64,000 bases of DNA. Origin: an uncultured Porphyromonadaceae bacterium (GTDB taxonomy: Bacteria; Bacteroidota; Bacteroidia; Bacteroidales; UBA11471). Position numbers and translations under genes: made by a program. Where the stretch lies: the NCBI GenBank assembly GCA_900547555.1, contig URHG01000002.1, positions 1-64,000 of the forward strand, written 5' to 3'. The notes under the pieces were generated by a model. The model had not been told where the DNA came from. It saw nothing but the letters and a program-made list of their open reading frames with translations, and did no database searches. This document shows, in pieces, positions 43,615 to 53,215 of this stretch. Each line of letters opens with the position of its first letter. Position 1 is the first letter of the stretch.

Positions 43615-44448
43615 ATGAAAAAACTGGTGTTAGCATTATTAGGTGTTTGCTGTACGGTCATGATGGTACCGGCACAAGAAGTGATTTCCGGGGATACGGT
43701 AAAGGTTGTATCTGCTCAGCCGGTGGTTACTCAACAGCCTGTTGTGGAGAAAGCGGAATCGAAGAAAGAGGCGAAAGAGTTTCGCGGACGTCGCAAGTAT
43801 TTCAACATAGGTTATGCGTGGGAGAAGCTCGAAGCTGTCGATTTCCCGTCGGAAGAAGAAAGCGAAATGGCATTCTTCCTTACATGGGGAAAGACTTTTT
43901 ATCTGCATAAAAAGCCTCTCGCCAATATGTTGAAAATCGGTCTTGACTTTACGTGGACCGATATAACCTATGCCAAGTATGAAATAGGAAGTTCGATAGA
44001 AGATAGTGATGATTTTATGGGCATGATTTCTCCCGATTTCTATGTGGAAAAGTCGGATATGCACCGTATGGATTACGGAATGCATTTAGGCCCGTCCGTA
44101 ACGATAAATCCCGTGAGTGCATTGTGTGTGAATGCCTATTTCCGTTATGCGCCGACTTTTGCCATGAGTCTGTCTCACTCCGGCGACGGTTGGGATATGG
44201 GGTACGGTTATGCCTCGTTGTTTGTAACGGGTGCTGCGGTTTCGTATAAAGCGATTTCATTGGGTATCGAATACCGTTTCGGTTCGACCAAGATGAATCT
44301 CCTTTCTATGGATCCCGATGATTGGGGTTACGATGATATGGAAGATATCGGCGGCGTGGGTGATGTTATCGGCGAGGTATTTTCATCGGCCGAAAAGACC
44401 AAATATAAATTGAAAGATTTGCGTCTCTATCTCTCATTCCGTTTCTAA
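43615..44448 (+). CDS. outer-membrane beta-barrel protein of unknown function
   Basis: A 277-residue protein with a signal peptide (1-20, ending VPAQ), a short charged linker (KAESKKEAKEFRGRRKY) and alternating hydrophobic beta-strands that end with the aromatic C-terminus LYLSFRF, the usual sign of an outer-membrane barrel. I do not recognise a family. A frame open to 43504 is rejected because the -7 element lies within it; 43609 is a possible alternative start two codons upstream. It is a single gene with a strong terminator. Confidence 0.75.
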   Translation: MKKLVLALLGVCCTVMMVPAQEVISGDTVKVVSAQPVVTQQPVVEKAESKKEAKEFRGRRKYFNIGYAWEKLEAVDFPSEEESEMAFFLTWGKTFYLHKKPLANMLKIGLDFTWTDITYAKYEIGSSIEDSDDFMGMISPDFYVEKSDMHRMDYGMHLGPSVTINPVSALCVNAYFRYAPTFAMSLSHSGDGWDMGYGYASLFVTGAAVSYKAISLGIEYRFGSTKMNLLSMDPDDWGYDDMEDIGGVGDVIGEVFSSAEKTKYKLKDLRLYLSFRF

Positions 44449-44465
44449 AATTTTTTTCTAAGTAA

Positions 44466-44505
44466 AAAAAGCGTTGTACCCCATGTTGGTGCAGCGCTTT
44501 TTATT
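44466..44505 (+). terminator. terminator of the outer-membrane protein gene
   Basis: AAAAAGCGTTGTACC (44466-44480) pairs with GGTGCAGCGCTTTTT (44488-44502) around a seven-base loop; T-rich sequence follows. It starts 18 bases past the stop codon. Confidence 0.85.
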
Positions 44506-44530
44506 ATTCCGACAGATTTTTATTTCAAGA

Positions 44531-45110
44531 GAGGTATGGCGATCCGAGAGGCGGAGCATCGAAGATTCTTTCGCAAAGTGTTATAATCTTTGCGGTATGA
44601 TGTTGTTCTGAGTTAACTCCGAAAATCTCTCACAATGATGGTTGGAGATCCCTCACACTCGCCCGCAGTCTCGGTTCGGAATGATAATGTAGAAGAATCT
44701 CTCTATGTGTATAGCTTGTGCTGGGCATGTCATTCTGAACGGAACGTCAGTGTAGTGAAGAGTTTCTTGATATGAGGTACTGTCCTTACGATGTGATGTC
44801 ATTCTGAGACGCGAAGTGTCGAAGAATCTCCTGCCAAATAGTGCGTTTTGTATGAGATCTCTCACATGCGTTCGAGATGACAGAAGCAAGAGATTCCTCA
44901 TGTTCATTCGGAATGACAAATGAGCTACTGCCCTCGAAAACAATGTCATTCTGAAAGGCTTTACCTTGAAGAATCTCATGCCAAGTGAGTAAAAGCACGG
45001 GATTTCTCGTCAGCCTGCCGGCCTCGCTCGGAATGACAGAATTGTCATTCTGACGACCGTAAGGGAGGAAGAATCCCTGATAAAGCACAATGATGATATA
45101 CGGTGAGTGT
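44531..45110. repeat. array of dispersed gtcattctga/gaagaatctc repeat units
   Basis: About 580 bases without a gene, built from imperfect copies of a unit that begins GTCATTCTGA and ends GAAGAATCTC, in both orientations with short variable middles. Clear units: 44749-44780, 44795-44830, the reverse unit ending near 44930 (CGGAATGACA), 44943-44976, and 45043-45075. A 62-base part (44821-44882) is shared with the arrays at 55.2 and 59.2 kb. No coding potential, IS or CRISPR spacing is seen. The function is unknown. The remaining bases up to 45421 are AT-rich and hold nothing else I can name. Confidence 0.8.
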
Positions 45111-45421
45111 GTTATATATCTTATTCCCCCTTGAATGTTCTATTCGTCTTGTGCACATCGAAAAGATAAAACGAATACTGTTTTATGGATAATAAAAATG
45201 GAAAAAATGTGATATATAATATTGATATAATGATTTTTATATTATTCTTCTCTTTTTGTTTTTCCGAAATCTCTATTTTTGTTTCCTGTAAAAAATCTTA
45301 TTTACATGGATTACACCTTTTTCAAGAACCAAAAACTATGTAATTGTTGATAAAAAGGTGATTTTTTTGTTCTAAAAGTTTGAAAAAAGAAAATATAAAA
45401 AATGCTCTGTTCTTTATTTCT

Positions 45422-45429
45422 TATATTTG
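45422..45429 (+). promoter_or_regulatory. -7 element for the AraC-type regulator
   Basis: TATATTTG lies 27 bases before the ATG at 45449. It sits inside the longer frame from TTG 45380 and so decides the start. Confidence 0.6.
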
Positions 45430-45448
45430 GGCGATTAAAGATTTATTT

Positions 45449-46372
45449 ATGGATAAAATGAATATTATAAATCTTTCCTTGCAGGAATTGTACAATGAGA
45501 TGGGAGAGGAGGTCTCGTTCCACGACGGTTGCCTCGTATCGACTTATCACGGAATCAATAAAAATGAGATTGTGCGTAAAGGCATACCGTTGTTTTCATA
45601 CCCGTGCCGTGTCGATGCGATAACGGCGATTGTCTGTGAAAAGGGGAAAGTAAGATTCACATCGAATCTCAAACAATACGTGTTACAGGAGAATGCATTG
45701 TGTCTCAATATGTCCAATACGATCGTAAAGGTCGACGAGATCGAAGATAGCGTAGTGCACCTTATCGCCTTTGATGAGAATTTTTTGAGAGATGTACACA
45801 TCGATTTGAGAAATCTCCTGCCGCAGTTCACCAACGTGCTGGAAAACCCGTGTATGGCGATTTTTCCCGAGGAACTGGACGATATTCGGCAGATTTTCGA
45901 GACGATAGAAAAAGAGGTGAAAACTCTTTCGGGGAAAGCCTATCAGAAAGAGATCCTGCGTGGGTACGCAAGTATCGCCATCTATAAGATATGTGCAATC
46001 CTTTCCCGTGTGATGCAGATGCGGGAAACAGCGTCGATCGAGACGGTCAGGAATCGAGGAGAAGAATATTTCCGAGAGTTTATGCGCCACTTGCAGCAGC
46101 ATTATTGTAAAGAGCGTTCATTGGGATTTTACGCCTCTTTGTTGCACATTACCCCTAAATATCTGACAACGCTTATCAAGCAGGTGAGCGGTCGTTCGGC
46201 AGCAGAATGGATAGACGAATGTGTAATTCTCGAAGCAAAAAATCTATTGAAGTTTTCGACAATGAGTATTCAGCAGATTGCTTACTATCTGAATTTTCCC
46301 AACCAGTCGTTTTTTGGTACCTACTTCAAGCGGCGTACCGGAATGTCCCCCTCGGAATACAAACAGAGTTGA
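45449..46372 (+). CDS. AraC-family transcriptional regulator
   Basis: A 307-residue regulator. The N-terminal two thirds form a cupin-like ligand part (SFHDGCLVSTYHG, FSYPCRVDAITAIVCEKG) and a helical linker. The C-terminal AraC HTH pair spans about 205-305: LGFYASLLHITPKYLTTLIK, then SAAEWIDECVILEAKNLL and MSIQQIAYYLNFPNQSFFGTYFKRRTGMSPSEYKQ. It lies convergent to the GH3 gene, separated by a bidirectional hairpin, and beside the pectin-degradation genes. Control of those genes is inferred from position only. The alternative ATG at 45458 is possible. Confidence 0.9.
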   Translation: MDKMNIINLSLQELYNEMGEEVSFHDGCLVSTYHGINKNEIVRKGIPLFSYPCRVDAITAIVCEKGKVRFTSNLKQYVLQENALCLNMSNTIVKVDEIEDSVVHLIAFDENFLRDVHIDLRNLLPQFTNVLENPCMAIFPEELDDIRQIFETIEKEVKTLSGKAYQKEILRGYASIAIYKICAILSRVMQMRETASIETVRNRGEEYFREFMRHLQQHYCKERSLGFYASLLHITPKYLTTLIKQVSGRSAAEWIDECVILEAKNLLKFSTMSIQQIAYYLNFPNQSFFGTYFKRRTGMSPSEYKQS

Positions 46373-46394
46373 CCGCAGTAACCCTCGAACATAC

Positions 46395-46431
46395 AACCGG
46401 CGGCCTGATTGCAGGCCGCCGGTTTGCTTTT
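46395..46431. terminator. terminator between araC-type gene and GH3 gene
   Basis: AACCGGCGGCCT (46395-46406) and AGGCCGCCGGTT (46413-46424) form a perfect 12-base stem; TGCTTTTATCC follows on plus. It lies between convergent stop codons and can serve both genes, best on plus. Confidence 0.8.
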
Positions 46432-46453
46432 ATCCGTAAAGAGAACATGTACA

Positions 46454-49042
46454 TTATTTGAGCGTAACGGGGAGTGTTTTCAATCCCTTGTCGGCCGATG
46501 TGCCACCGTATAGAATTTCGTATTTTCCGGGTTTGCTCCATACCGTACCGCTTTCGGGGTCATAGAAATCAAATGTCGAGGGACGTAAGTCGACGGTTAT
46601 TTTCCGGGTCTCTCCGGCGCGAAGAGATACCCGCTTGAATGCCCGCAACGACTTCTCGGGCCCGTCGGGATCTTGTAAGTTGCGGACATATATTTGTATG
46701 ACTTCCTCTCCATTGCGGGTACCGCTGTTTGTCAACGATATGGTCAAGCTGTTTTCTTTTCCGGCCCGGGCTTTTTTATCGAGCGATGCCTTGCCGTAAG
46801 TAAAGGTCGTATAGCTCAATCCGTGCCCGAATGGGAAAAGCGGCTCTTCCTGCATGTAGCGATAAGTACGCCCCTTCATGCTGTAATCTTCGAAGTCGGG
46901 TAATTGTGCCGTGCTTTTGTAGAATGTAACCGGAAGCCGTCCTGCCGGATTGTAGTCGCCGAGCAGTACATCGGCTACGGCGGTTCCTCCGGCCTGTCCG
47001 GAATACCATGCCTGCAAGATGGCATCGACGTAAGGCATCTCCCGTTCGAGCCCTATCGCGCTGCCCGAGTTGAGTACGAGAATCACTCTCTTGCCGGCTT
47101 TTTTCAGGGCAGCGATGATGTCGCTTTGTACTTGGGGCAGTTCGATGACCGTACGGTCTCCGCCTCTGAATCCGGGATAATCCACCCGCATTTCCTCACC
47201 TTCGAGTCGGGGAGTGATACCTCCGGCAAAGATTACAGTTTCCTCTTCGATGCTGCGGGCAAGCGCTTCGGGGTCGACGGTTTCGTACCGGCCTACGTCG
47301 AAGCGCAGATGTCCTTCGCCTCCTCCCTGTACATATTCGACAACGACATCGTATTGTTTGCCGGCTTCGGCTGTGAAGCGGATTTCGTTGTTGGCGCGGG
47401 CTTGCGAGTCGTACCAGAGATTAGCAAGCGTATCTCCGTCGATCATCAGCCTGAATCCGTCATTTGCCGACAGCGTGAAGATATAGTCTCCGGACTGTTC
47501 AGGAGAAAATACGGCCGTGTACCGTCCGGTGAAATCATAGAGCGACACGCCGGAGGCAAAGCCGTCGGCTCCGCCAATGTCGAAATTGAACGGCAGCGGC
47601 ACGTGGGTACGTATCACAGCATCACCTTTCATTTCGGTATTGTTCCAATAAGTTGCGGAGAAACCGGTTTTACCGTCGGACGAGCAATGGTCGAAAACGC
47701 TGTTGAATACTTTTTCGCCCACCCAGTTGCACCCTTTGCGGTATGTAAAGGGTATTCCTTTTTCCTGTAAGGCGAGCAACAGCGTGGAGGTATGTGAGGG
47801 GAATCCGTTGTAATTGCCCCATTGCATGACCGAGTCGGCGGCATTAGGGCCGATGACTGCTATACGTTCTCCTTTGTCGAGAGGAAGAATCCCGTCTTTG
47901 TTATAGAGGAGCGTCATGCTTTTCCGGGCCATTTCGAGGGCTTTGGCTTTATGAGCTTCGCAGTCTACTGTCGAGTAGGGAATTTGTGCCCAGGGTACGA
48001 TGCTGTCGGGATCGAAAAGACCCAGCTCGAAACGGGCTTTCAACAACCGACGGACCGATGTGTCGATTTGCGCTTCGGTAATCAGGTCGTCGCGTACGGC
48101 TTTCACCAGCGACGAGTAGTTGCTACCGCATTCGAGGTCGGTCCCGCTGATGACGGCGTCGGCCGACGCTTCTTCTTTCGAGGCGTGCGTCTCATGATGC
48201 CCTTTTTTGAAGAGGTCGCTTATGGCGCTGCAATCCGAGACCACGATGTCGCGGTAACCCCACTGTTCCCGTAAGATATGAATGAGTAGTTTTTTGCTGC
48301 TGCAACAGGGTTCTCCCTCATAGCGGTTATAGGCGCACATGACCTCTTTTACCCGTGCTTCCTGCACCAGTTCTTTGAAGGCGGGCAGGTAAGTCTCCCA
48401 CAAGTCTCTCGGAGCGATGTTTTCGGCATTGAATGAGTGGCGGTTCCATTCGGGTCCGCTATGTACGGCAAAATGTTTGGCGCAGGCGTGCAGTTTGTTG
48501 TAGCGTGCGGCCGTGTCGCCTTGCAGGCCGAGAACGACGGCTACGCCCATACGTCCGGTGAGATAAGGGTCTTCCCCGTAAGTCTCCTGACCTCGCCCCC
48601 AGCGGGGATCGCGGAAAATATTGATGTTGGGAGTCCAGAACGTAAGACCCTGATACCTTTGTAATTTATCTTGTGTACGCTTGGATTGGTGGTGTTTGGC
48701 TCGGGCTTCGGTCGAGATGATATTGAAAGTTTCGTACACGGCCTCGTCGTCGAAGGTTGCCGCCATGCCTATGGTTTGCGGGAATACGGTGGCCAATCCC
48801 GCGCGCCCCACACCGTGCAATGCTTCGTTCCACCAGTCGTATGCCGGTATTCCCAGTCGCTCTACGGCAGCCGAACCGTTTTTCATGAGAGAGACTTTTT
48901 CTTTGAGTGTAAGGCGGTGCAGCAGGTCTTCGGCCCGTTCGGACGGCGATAAAGAGGGATTCTGATAAGGTAGCGGGTTTTGCGCATGGACGGTAACCCA
49001 GCAGAGTCCCGCACACGCTGCGGCGAATATTCGTTTTTTCAT
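46454..49042 (-). CDS. glycoside hydrolase family 3 (beta-xylosidase/beta-glucosidase type) with PA14 domain
   Basis: An 862-residue exported glycosidase: signal peptide (1-20, ending TVHAQ), the GH3 N-terminal TIM barrel (about 30-330; NEALHGVGRAG, FRDPRWGRGQETYGEDP, KHFAVHSGPE), with the nucleophile Asp in VVSDCSAISDL near 270. GH3 C-domain halves flank an inserted PA14 carbohydrate-binding domain (about 440-590). An FnIII-like domain closes the protein. The ISGTDLECG motif is typical of Bacteroidetes xylosidase/arabinofuranosidase-type GH3. Exact sugar specificity cannot be read. The frame to 49189 is rejected because it runs past the -7 element at 49072-49079. There is no T9SS tail, so it is probably periplasmic. 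Confidence 0.92.
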   Translation of the reverse strand: MKKRIFAAACAGLCWVTVHAQNPLPYQNPSLSPSERAEDLLHRLTLKEKVSLMKNGSAAVERLGIPAYDWWNEALHGVGRAGLATVFPQTIGMAATFDDEAVYETFNIISTEARAKHHQSKRTQDKLQRYQGLTFWTPNINIFRDPRWGRGQETYGEDPYLTGRMGVAVVLGLQGDTAARYNKLHACAKHFAVHSGPEWNRHSFNAENIAPRDLWETYLPAFKELVQEARVKEVMCAYNRYEGEPCCSSKKLLIHILREQWGYRDIVVSDCSAISDLFKKGHHETHASKEEASADAVISGTDLECGSNYSSLVKAVRDDLITEAQIDTSVRRLLKARFELGLFDPDSIVPWAQIPYSTVDCEAHKAKALEMARKSMTLLYNKDGILPLDKGERIAVIGPNAADSVMQWGNYNGFPSHTSTLLLALQEKGIPFTYRKGCNWVGEKVFNSVFDHCSSDGKTGFSATYWNNTEMKGDAVIRTHVPLPFNFDIGGADGFASGVSLYDFTGRYTAVFSPEQSGDYIFTLSANDGFRLMIDGDTLANLWYDSQARANNEIRFTAEAGKQYDVVVEYVQGGGEGHLRFDVGRYETVDPEALARSIEEETVIFAGGITPRLEGEEMRVDYPGFRGGDRTVIELPQVQSDIIAALKKAGKRVILVLNSGSAIGLEREMPYVDAILQAWYSGQAGGTAVADVLLGDYNPAGRLPVTFYKSTAQLPDFEDYSMKGRTYRYMQEEPLFPFGHGLSYTTFTYGKASLDKKARAGKENSLTISLTNSGTRNGEEVIQIYVRNLQDPDGPEKSLRAFKRVSLRAGETRKITVDLRPSTFDFYDPESGTVWSKPGKYEILYGGTSADKGLKTLPVTLK

Positions 49043-49071
49043 GGCAATATGTTCTTTTGTTTGTAGCTGTA

Positions 49072-49079
49072 CAAAAATA
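49072..49079 (-). promoter_or_regulatory. -7 element for the GH3 gene
   Basis: TATTTTTG on the minus strand, 29 bases before the ATG at 49042. A TTG is present 16 bases upstream of it. Confidence 0.55.
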
Positions 49080-49158
49080 ACGAATAATCCGCTCCCAAGA
49101 AAAAAAGTCTGTTTTTTCTTTTGTTGCGCTTTTATGGCATGTCTCGTTGAGGAGAGGG

Positions 49159-49230
49159 TGTCATTCCGCGCGTATGCGAGGAATCTCATAATCCTACTGA
49201 CGCTTCGCTACCGTCCTGCATGAAGAAGGT
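49159..49230. repeat. short dispersed-repeat array (two partial units)
   Basis: TGTCATTCCGCGCG...GAGGAATCTC at 49159-49187 is one full unit, followed by degenerate sequence (CTGACGCTTCGCTACCGTCC). It belongs to the same family as the arrays at 44.5, 55.1 and 59.1 kb. Confidence 0.65.
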
Positions 49231-49277
49231 GAAAAGAGTATTTCGACCCTTCTCCGCCAGAGTAAGAAACAAAACAT

Positions 49278-49309
49278 AAAAGGGCAGAGTCGTCGATTCT
49301 GCCCCTTTT
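49278..49309 (-). terminator. terminator of the T9SS pectinesterase gene
   Basis: AAAAGGGCAGA pairs with TCTGCCCCTTTT (one bulged C); on the minus strand ATGTTTTGTTT follows. It begins 20 bases past the stop codon at 49329. Confidence 0.7.
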
Positions 49310-49328
49310 GTTTCACGGTTGATAGGGT

Positions 49329-52300
49329 TTATTTGAGAATGACCTTTTTCCCGTTTACGATATATACCTGGCCTTTCTGCATTGTATTTACACGTTGGCC
49401 GTTCAAATTGTAAATGGTGTATTCTCCATTCTTGTCCGCTTCGACCGAGGTGATTCCCGAAACAGTGGTATCGACAACATTGGAAATTTCTCCGAGGCCG
49501 CCGTTTACATTGGCCGCACGTATGGTGTATTTGCCATCGGTTGTTAAGGAGAATGTCGTACCTGTCTGGTTGGCTACATATTTGCCGTCGCAGAAGATGA
49601 CATAGCAGCGGGCATCATCGGAATCTTCCCATGACAGAATCGAGTTTTCCAATGTAACGACAGGAGCAGCGACCGTTACGGTTTCTTCGGTCGGCAACCA
49701 ACTGTCGGTTCCGCCCAAAACGTTTTCGAGTGTATAAGCTTTGGCTTCCTCATCGGTGAGTACCGGTGTGTATTTATTGGTACTCGACGGCGAGTTTGTT
49801 CTCTTGGTGAGATCGACTGCTGTGCTGTCGGGTTTCATCGAATTGTATTCGTAGAAATGCGTGGTGAGATCGGACATTCCGGCCCAAGCACCGTCCGAGG
49901 GAAGAACATACATTATCGTGTTGAGGAAGTTGGCGCGGGGAGTATCCTGCCACGGGCGTCCGAGGTTATAGCTGCCGTCGGTTACCGAGGTAGCGCCTTC
50001 GGCCGCTTTGATGATACAGTTTTGGAATACGTATCCCCATTTCAGAGTAGAACTTGTCGACGGAGCTGTGATGCAGTTTCCTCCGCGATCTTCCAGCACG
50101 AGCGTCGTATTGCTGAAGAAATTATCGCCGCCCCCGCAGATAAAGTCGACGGTCCCGTGAATTTCACAACCCTCTAAGTAGGCACGGTTTCCGGTAACCT
50201 GCGTATCTTGGTTACTGAGCATACGCACGTTTTTCATGACCGTCTTGTCTCCGCCGTAAATGGCGACGGCAACACCACCCTTTTCTTCTTTACCGAAATT
50301 ATTGTCGTTACGGACAGTGAGGTCTTGCAGATAGAATCCCGTACGGTCGCGCAGGTTCAGAACCGGATTGGAAATACCGTCGCGGTTACCATGAAGTATC
50401 ACGCCGTCGCGGCTTTCACCGATAAGAGAAACGTTGTATGCCGTGAGGCGTTGTTCTTCGGAACCGAAATCGTAATCGCCGTTCTTTATGAAAATCGTCT
50501 TACGTACCGCATCGGCTGAAGTATTGCTTTCGTTCACCGCAGCAAAGGCAGCCTTGAACTCGTCGACGTCGGATACGACATAGTCATAAACGATTTTTTC
50601 GGCTACCGCTTTACTTCCCACTTTTATCGGAATTTCGATGGCTTCGGTATTGCTGTTACCATAGGTATCTTTGGCGGCACCGGCAGCAATGGTCAATGTA
50701 TAGTCCCTGTTATATTCCAAATCCCATATAGGGAAGTAAAGGGTCGACGCTCCGCCTTCGGCCGTAACGGTACGATCTCCGATGGTGGCGATGGTCGTTG
50801 TCATTTCCCTGTCATACGCCAAAGCGACGACGCAGTGATTTTTATGCTCGGTAGAGGTTACGCTTTGATTCTTCAATACGGGAGAAGTTGCGATAGACAC
50901 TTTTTCTATCACCAACTGGAACCAAGCCACCGGCTGGCCGCCTCCTTCCAATGTGAATGTAAACGGCGTACCGGCTTTATGCCCGTCGAGATTGATGACG
51001 AGGTCATACATCGTTTCGTCGGGTTCATCATACGAGTGCTTGGTGGGAATGGTTACGGTAGCGCCTTCCGAAACGAGAGATACGAGCGTGCCGCTGTTGT
51101 AGTTTGCATTGAAATCTTTGAATATGACTTGCTTCACTACTACATCGCTCGGAATTTTCCATGTATTTTCGGTCGCATTGAATTTGAAACTGCTATTGTT
51201 CCAACCGTCGAGAGCTGCTGTTTCCAATGTGTAAAGGCCGTTCGACCAGTTACCGTCGCCCTCTTTTCCGTCGCCTGTGTACTTCAATTCTACGATTTCG
51301 TCTTTATCGGTCATTTCATAAATCTGTACACCCTCTATGTTGATGGTAAAGATGCGAGTGTCTTCTCCTATTTTTCCCTCGATTGTATAAGTGGCGGTTG
51401 TTCCGGTCAATGTGCCGGTACCCGTTGCAGTAGACCCGTCGAGAAATGTTGCTTCTACTTCGGGCATGGAAGTTGCAATGCGATCGGTAATGGTCGCGGT
51501 GTAAGGAGCGGTATTGATATCGGAGGGAAGTTCTACCGCCATACCGTCGATAGAAAGAGCCGTCATTTGTATTTCACCGATGCGAAACAATGCGAGCGTC
51601 CACTCTTCTTTGTTTACGGCTGCGTCTTCTTGGGCGGCAACTTTCAGACTTACGGTCGTGGTCGTATTGGCTGCCGGAGTAGCAATCGAATAAGTCCCGT
51701 CTCCGTTATCCGTTACGGGAACATCGGCACCTTCTGCATCTCGGGCGGTAACCGTAAGGTCGGCCGAGATAGATTCGACACGGAATGTCGTTGTTTCGTC
51801 ATAAGTCGTGGGAATGTTTACAAGCCAGTCGGTGGTCGAGCCCTCTTTCACAGAGAGACCGTCGATGGAAACGCTTTTCACCATAGCGATATTCGATGCA
51901 TATTTTTCCAGACGGGGTGCCTTGTAATTGCAGATGAAACCGTCGCTTTCATTTGAGAATGTGAATGTGATCTTTTTTACGCCGGGTTCCATCTTGCCGG
52001 GAAGCAGTATGGTCGTCGGGGTATAGTCATTGTTTTTTTCAAGAGTATAGACCGTGTTTACATCTTCTTTCCCGCTGTTTTCGTCAAGAACGACGATATT
52101 CATTTTACCGGCACTATAAACATGAAGATCGAGTGTCATATTGTATACACCGGCTTCTGTATTGATAAAGGAGTAAGAGGCGGTACCGCCGTTTTTAACG
52201 AAACCCACATTATCGTTGTCATTTTCGGTTCTCGGGCCGTTGTATAACCCTTTTTCCAAAGACAATGTACCGGGACATTTATCGTAATCGGCTGCCGAAG

Positions 52301-52763
52301 AAAAAGTAAGGCTTCCATAGTTCCCGGCATAACTGCCGGTAGTTCTGGTTACTTTGAAGACGAGGGAGTATTCGCCGACAGGTAATTCGGGAATAACCAA
52401 CTGATGTTTTACCGAGGGAGTCCAGTTGCCGGTATTGACGACGGTAACGGTTTTGTCGAGATAGGTCTTGTCTCCGTCGGTCAATGTTACGTTCAAATCA
52501 GCTTCGTTTTTCGTTCCTGTGAGAAACGATAGGATATATTCCTGAGCCACAGTATTGTTGATCGTGAATGTTATGACGGTATTGGAGCGCGTACTGCCCA
52601 CATCTGTTCCTCCGTTTTCACTTTTACAATTTTCTAACGTGGCATTTTCCCAGTTGATTGTTGTCGCGACAGGAATGTCTACCGTGGTAGCTGCGACGAC
52701 ACTTGCGTTCCACCCCAACAATGTCAGAAGTAAAACGGCAATCAAAGTCAAGTTCTTTTTCAT
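49329..52763 (-). CDS. large secreted pectinesterase with carbohydrate-binding modules and T9SS sorting tail
   Basis: A 1144-residue protein with a signal peptide (1-25, ending VVAA). Beta-sandwich modules at about 27-160 and 165-290 look like CBM35/CBM6-type carbohydrate-binding domains. Repeated Ig-like/Big domains lie at about 290-480, a further beta domain near 485-640, and the CE8 catalytic domain at about 735-1020. Active-site motifs are SNQDTQ near 852, GTVDFICGGG near 870, and LGRPWQDTPR near 932. The C-terminus (YTIYNLNGQRVNTMQKGQ, ending KKVILK) is a T9SS type A sorting domain, so the enzyme is exported to the cell surface or medium. It is distinct from the small pectinesterase at 12.2 kb. 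No -7 match is visible just upstream. Confidence 0.9.
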   Translation of the reverse strand: MKKNLTLIAVLLLTLLGWNASVVAATTVDIPVATTINWENATLENCKSENGGTDVGSTRSNTVITFTINNTVAQEYILSFLTGTKNEADLNVTLTDGDKTYLDKTVTVVNTGNWTPSVKHQLVIPELPVGEYSLVFKVTRTTGSYAGNYGSLTFSSAADYDKCPGTLSLEKGLYNGPRTENDNDNVGFVKNGGTASYSFINTEAGVYNMTLDLHVYSAGKMNIVVLDENSGKEDVNTVYTLEKNNDYTPTTILLPGKMEPGVKKITFTFSNESDGFICNYKAPRLEKYASNIAMVKSVSIDGLSVKEGSTTDWLVNIPTTYDETTTFRVESISADLTVTARDAEGADVPVTDNGDGTYSIATPAANTTTTVSLKVAAQEDAAVNKEEWTLALFRIGEIQMTALSIDGMAVELPSDINTAPYTATITDRIATSMPEVEATFLDGSTATGTGTLTGTTATYTIEGKIGEDTRIFTINIEGVQIYEMTDKDEIVELKYTGDGKEGDGNWSNGLYTLETAALDGWNNSSFKFNATENTWKIPSDVVVKQVIFKDFNANYNSGTLVSLVSEGATVTIPTKHSYDEPDETMYDLVINLDGHKAGTPFTFTLEGGGQPVAWFQLVIEKVSIATSPVLKNQSVTSTEHKNHCVVALAYDREMTTTIATIGDRTVTAEGGASTLYFPIWDLEYNRDYTLTIAAGAAKDTYGNSNTEAIEIPIKVGSKAVAEKIVYDYVVSDVDEFKAAFAAVNESNTSADAVRKTIFIKNGDYDFGSEEQRLTAYNVSLIGESRDGVILHGNRDGISNPVLNLRDRTGFYLQDLTVRNDNNFGKEEKGGVAVAIYGGDKTVMKNVRMLSNQDTQVTGNRAYLEGCEIHGTVDFICGGGDNFFSNTTLVLEDRGGNCITAPSTSSTLKWGYVFQNCIIKAAEGATSVTDGSYNLGRPWQDTPRANFLNTIMYVLPSDGAWAGMSDLTTHFYEYNSMKPDSTAVDLTKRTNSPSSTNKYTPVLTDEEAKAYTLENVLGGTDSWLPTEETVTVAAPVVTLENSILSWEDSDDARCYVIFCDGKYVANQTGTTFSLTTDGKYTIRAANVNGGLGEISNVVDTTVSGITSVEADKNGEYTIYNLNGQRVNTMQKGQVYIVNGKKVILK

Positions 52764-53215
52764 AAGATCGTTTTTAAGGTTATTTAGGTATTAGATTGTT
52801 ATTGAGAACGTTTCGATGAAATTGTTTATATTTGTGTGTTTGGGGTCTCTGATTTTCAGCGGATTAGTATATCCTATTGTTTTTTCTGTTTTGAAAAAAT
52901 AAGAAACACATCGATCCTCGCGCATTTATTATGTGTAAAGTTATAATTTTGTAATCCGAAAGATGTGTTTTTTTAGGCCAAAACATGTGGACTTTTTTCC
53001 CTTTGGTCAAAAAATCCGCATATATGGTCGTTTTTTAATAAAATTTTTCCACTCTCCAATGCTTAATTTCTCGTGATGAAATTGCCTAAACAAATCATTG
53101 ACCAATGATAATTGCGGGAAAAAAGAAAATTCATTGAAAATTTGATGCCGGTTGATAAGAAATCCGGTAGAAACCGGTTATATTAGTAAGTATTGAATTC
53201 CAAAAACCTCATCAC
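52764..53215. promoter_or_regulatory. intergenic control region between pectinesterase and fucosidase genes
   Basis: 452 bases, AT-rich, between divergent genes. Plus-strand -7 matches are TATATTTG at 52827-52834 and TAATTTTG at 52944-52951, both far from the fucosidase start (leaders over 250 bases). Closer in, three CCGGT copies occur at 53149, 53166 and 53176 (CCGGT with spacings of about 12 and 5 bases). These may be regulator sites. Nothing else is recognisable. Confidence 0.35.

Noticed and set aside
44531..45110. CRISPR array
   Set aside because: Repeat units vary in length, orientation and sequence; no regular spacers and no cas genes are present.
50835..51956. 373-residue plus-strand frame over the T9SS pectinesterase
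   Set aside because: Cysteine- and phenylalanine-rich noise typical of the antisense of beta-sandwich repeats; the minus-strand gene has clear CE8 motifs.
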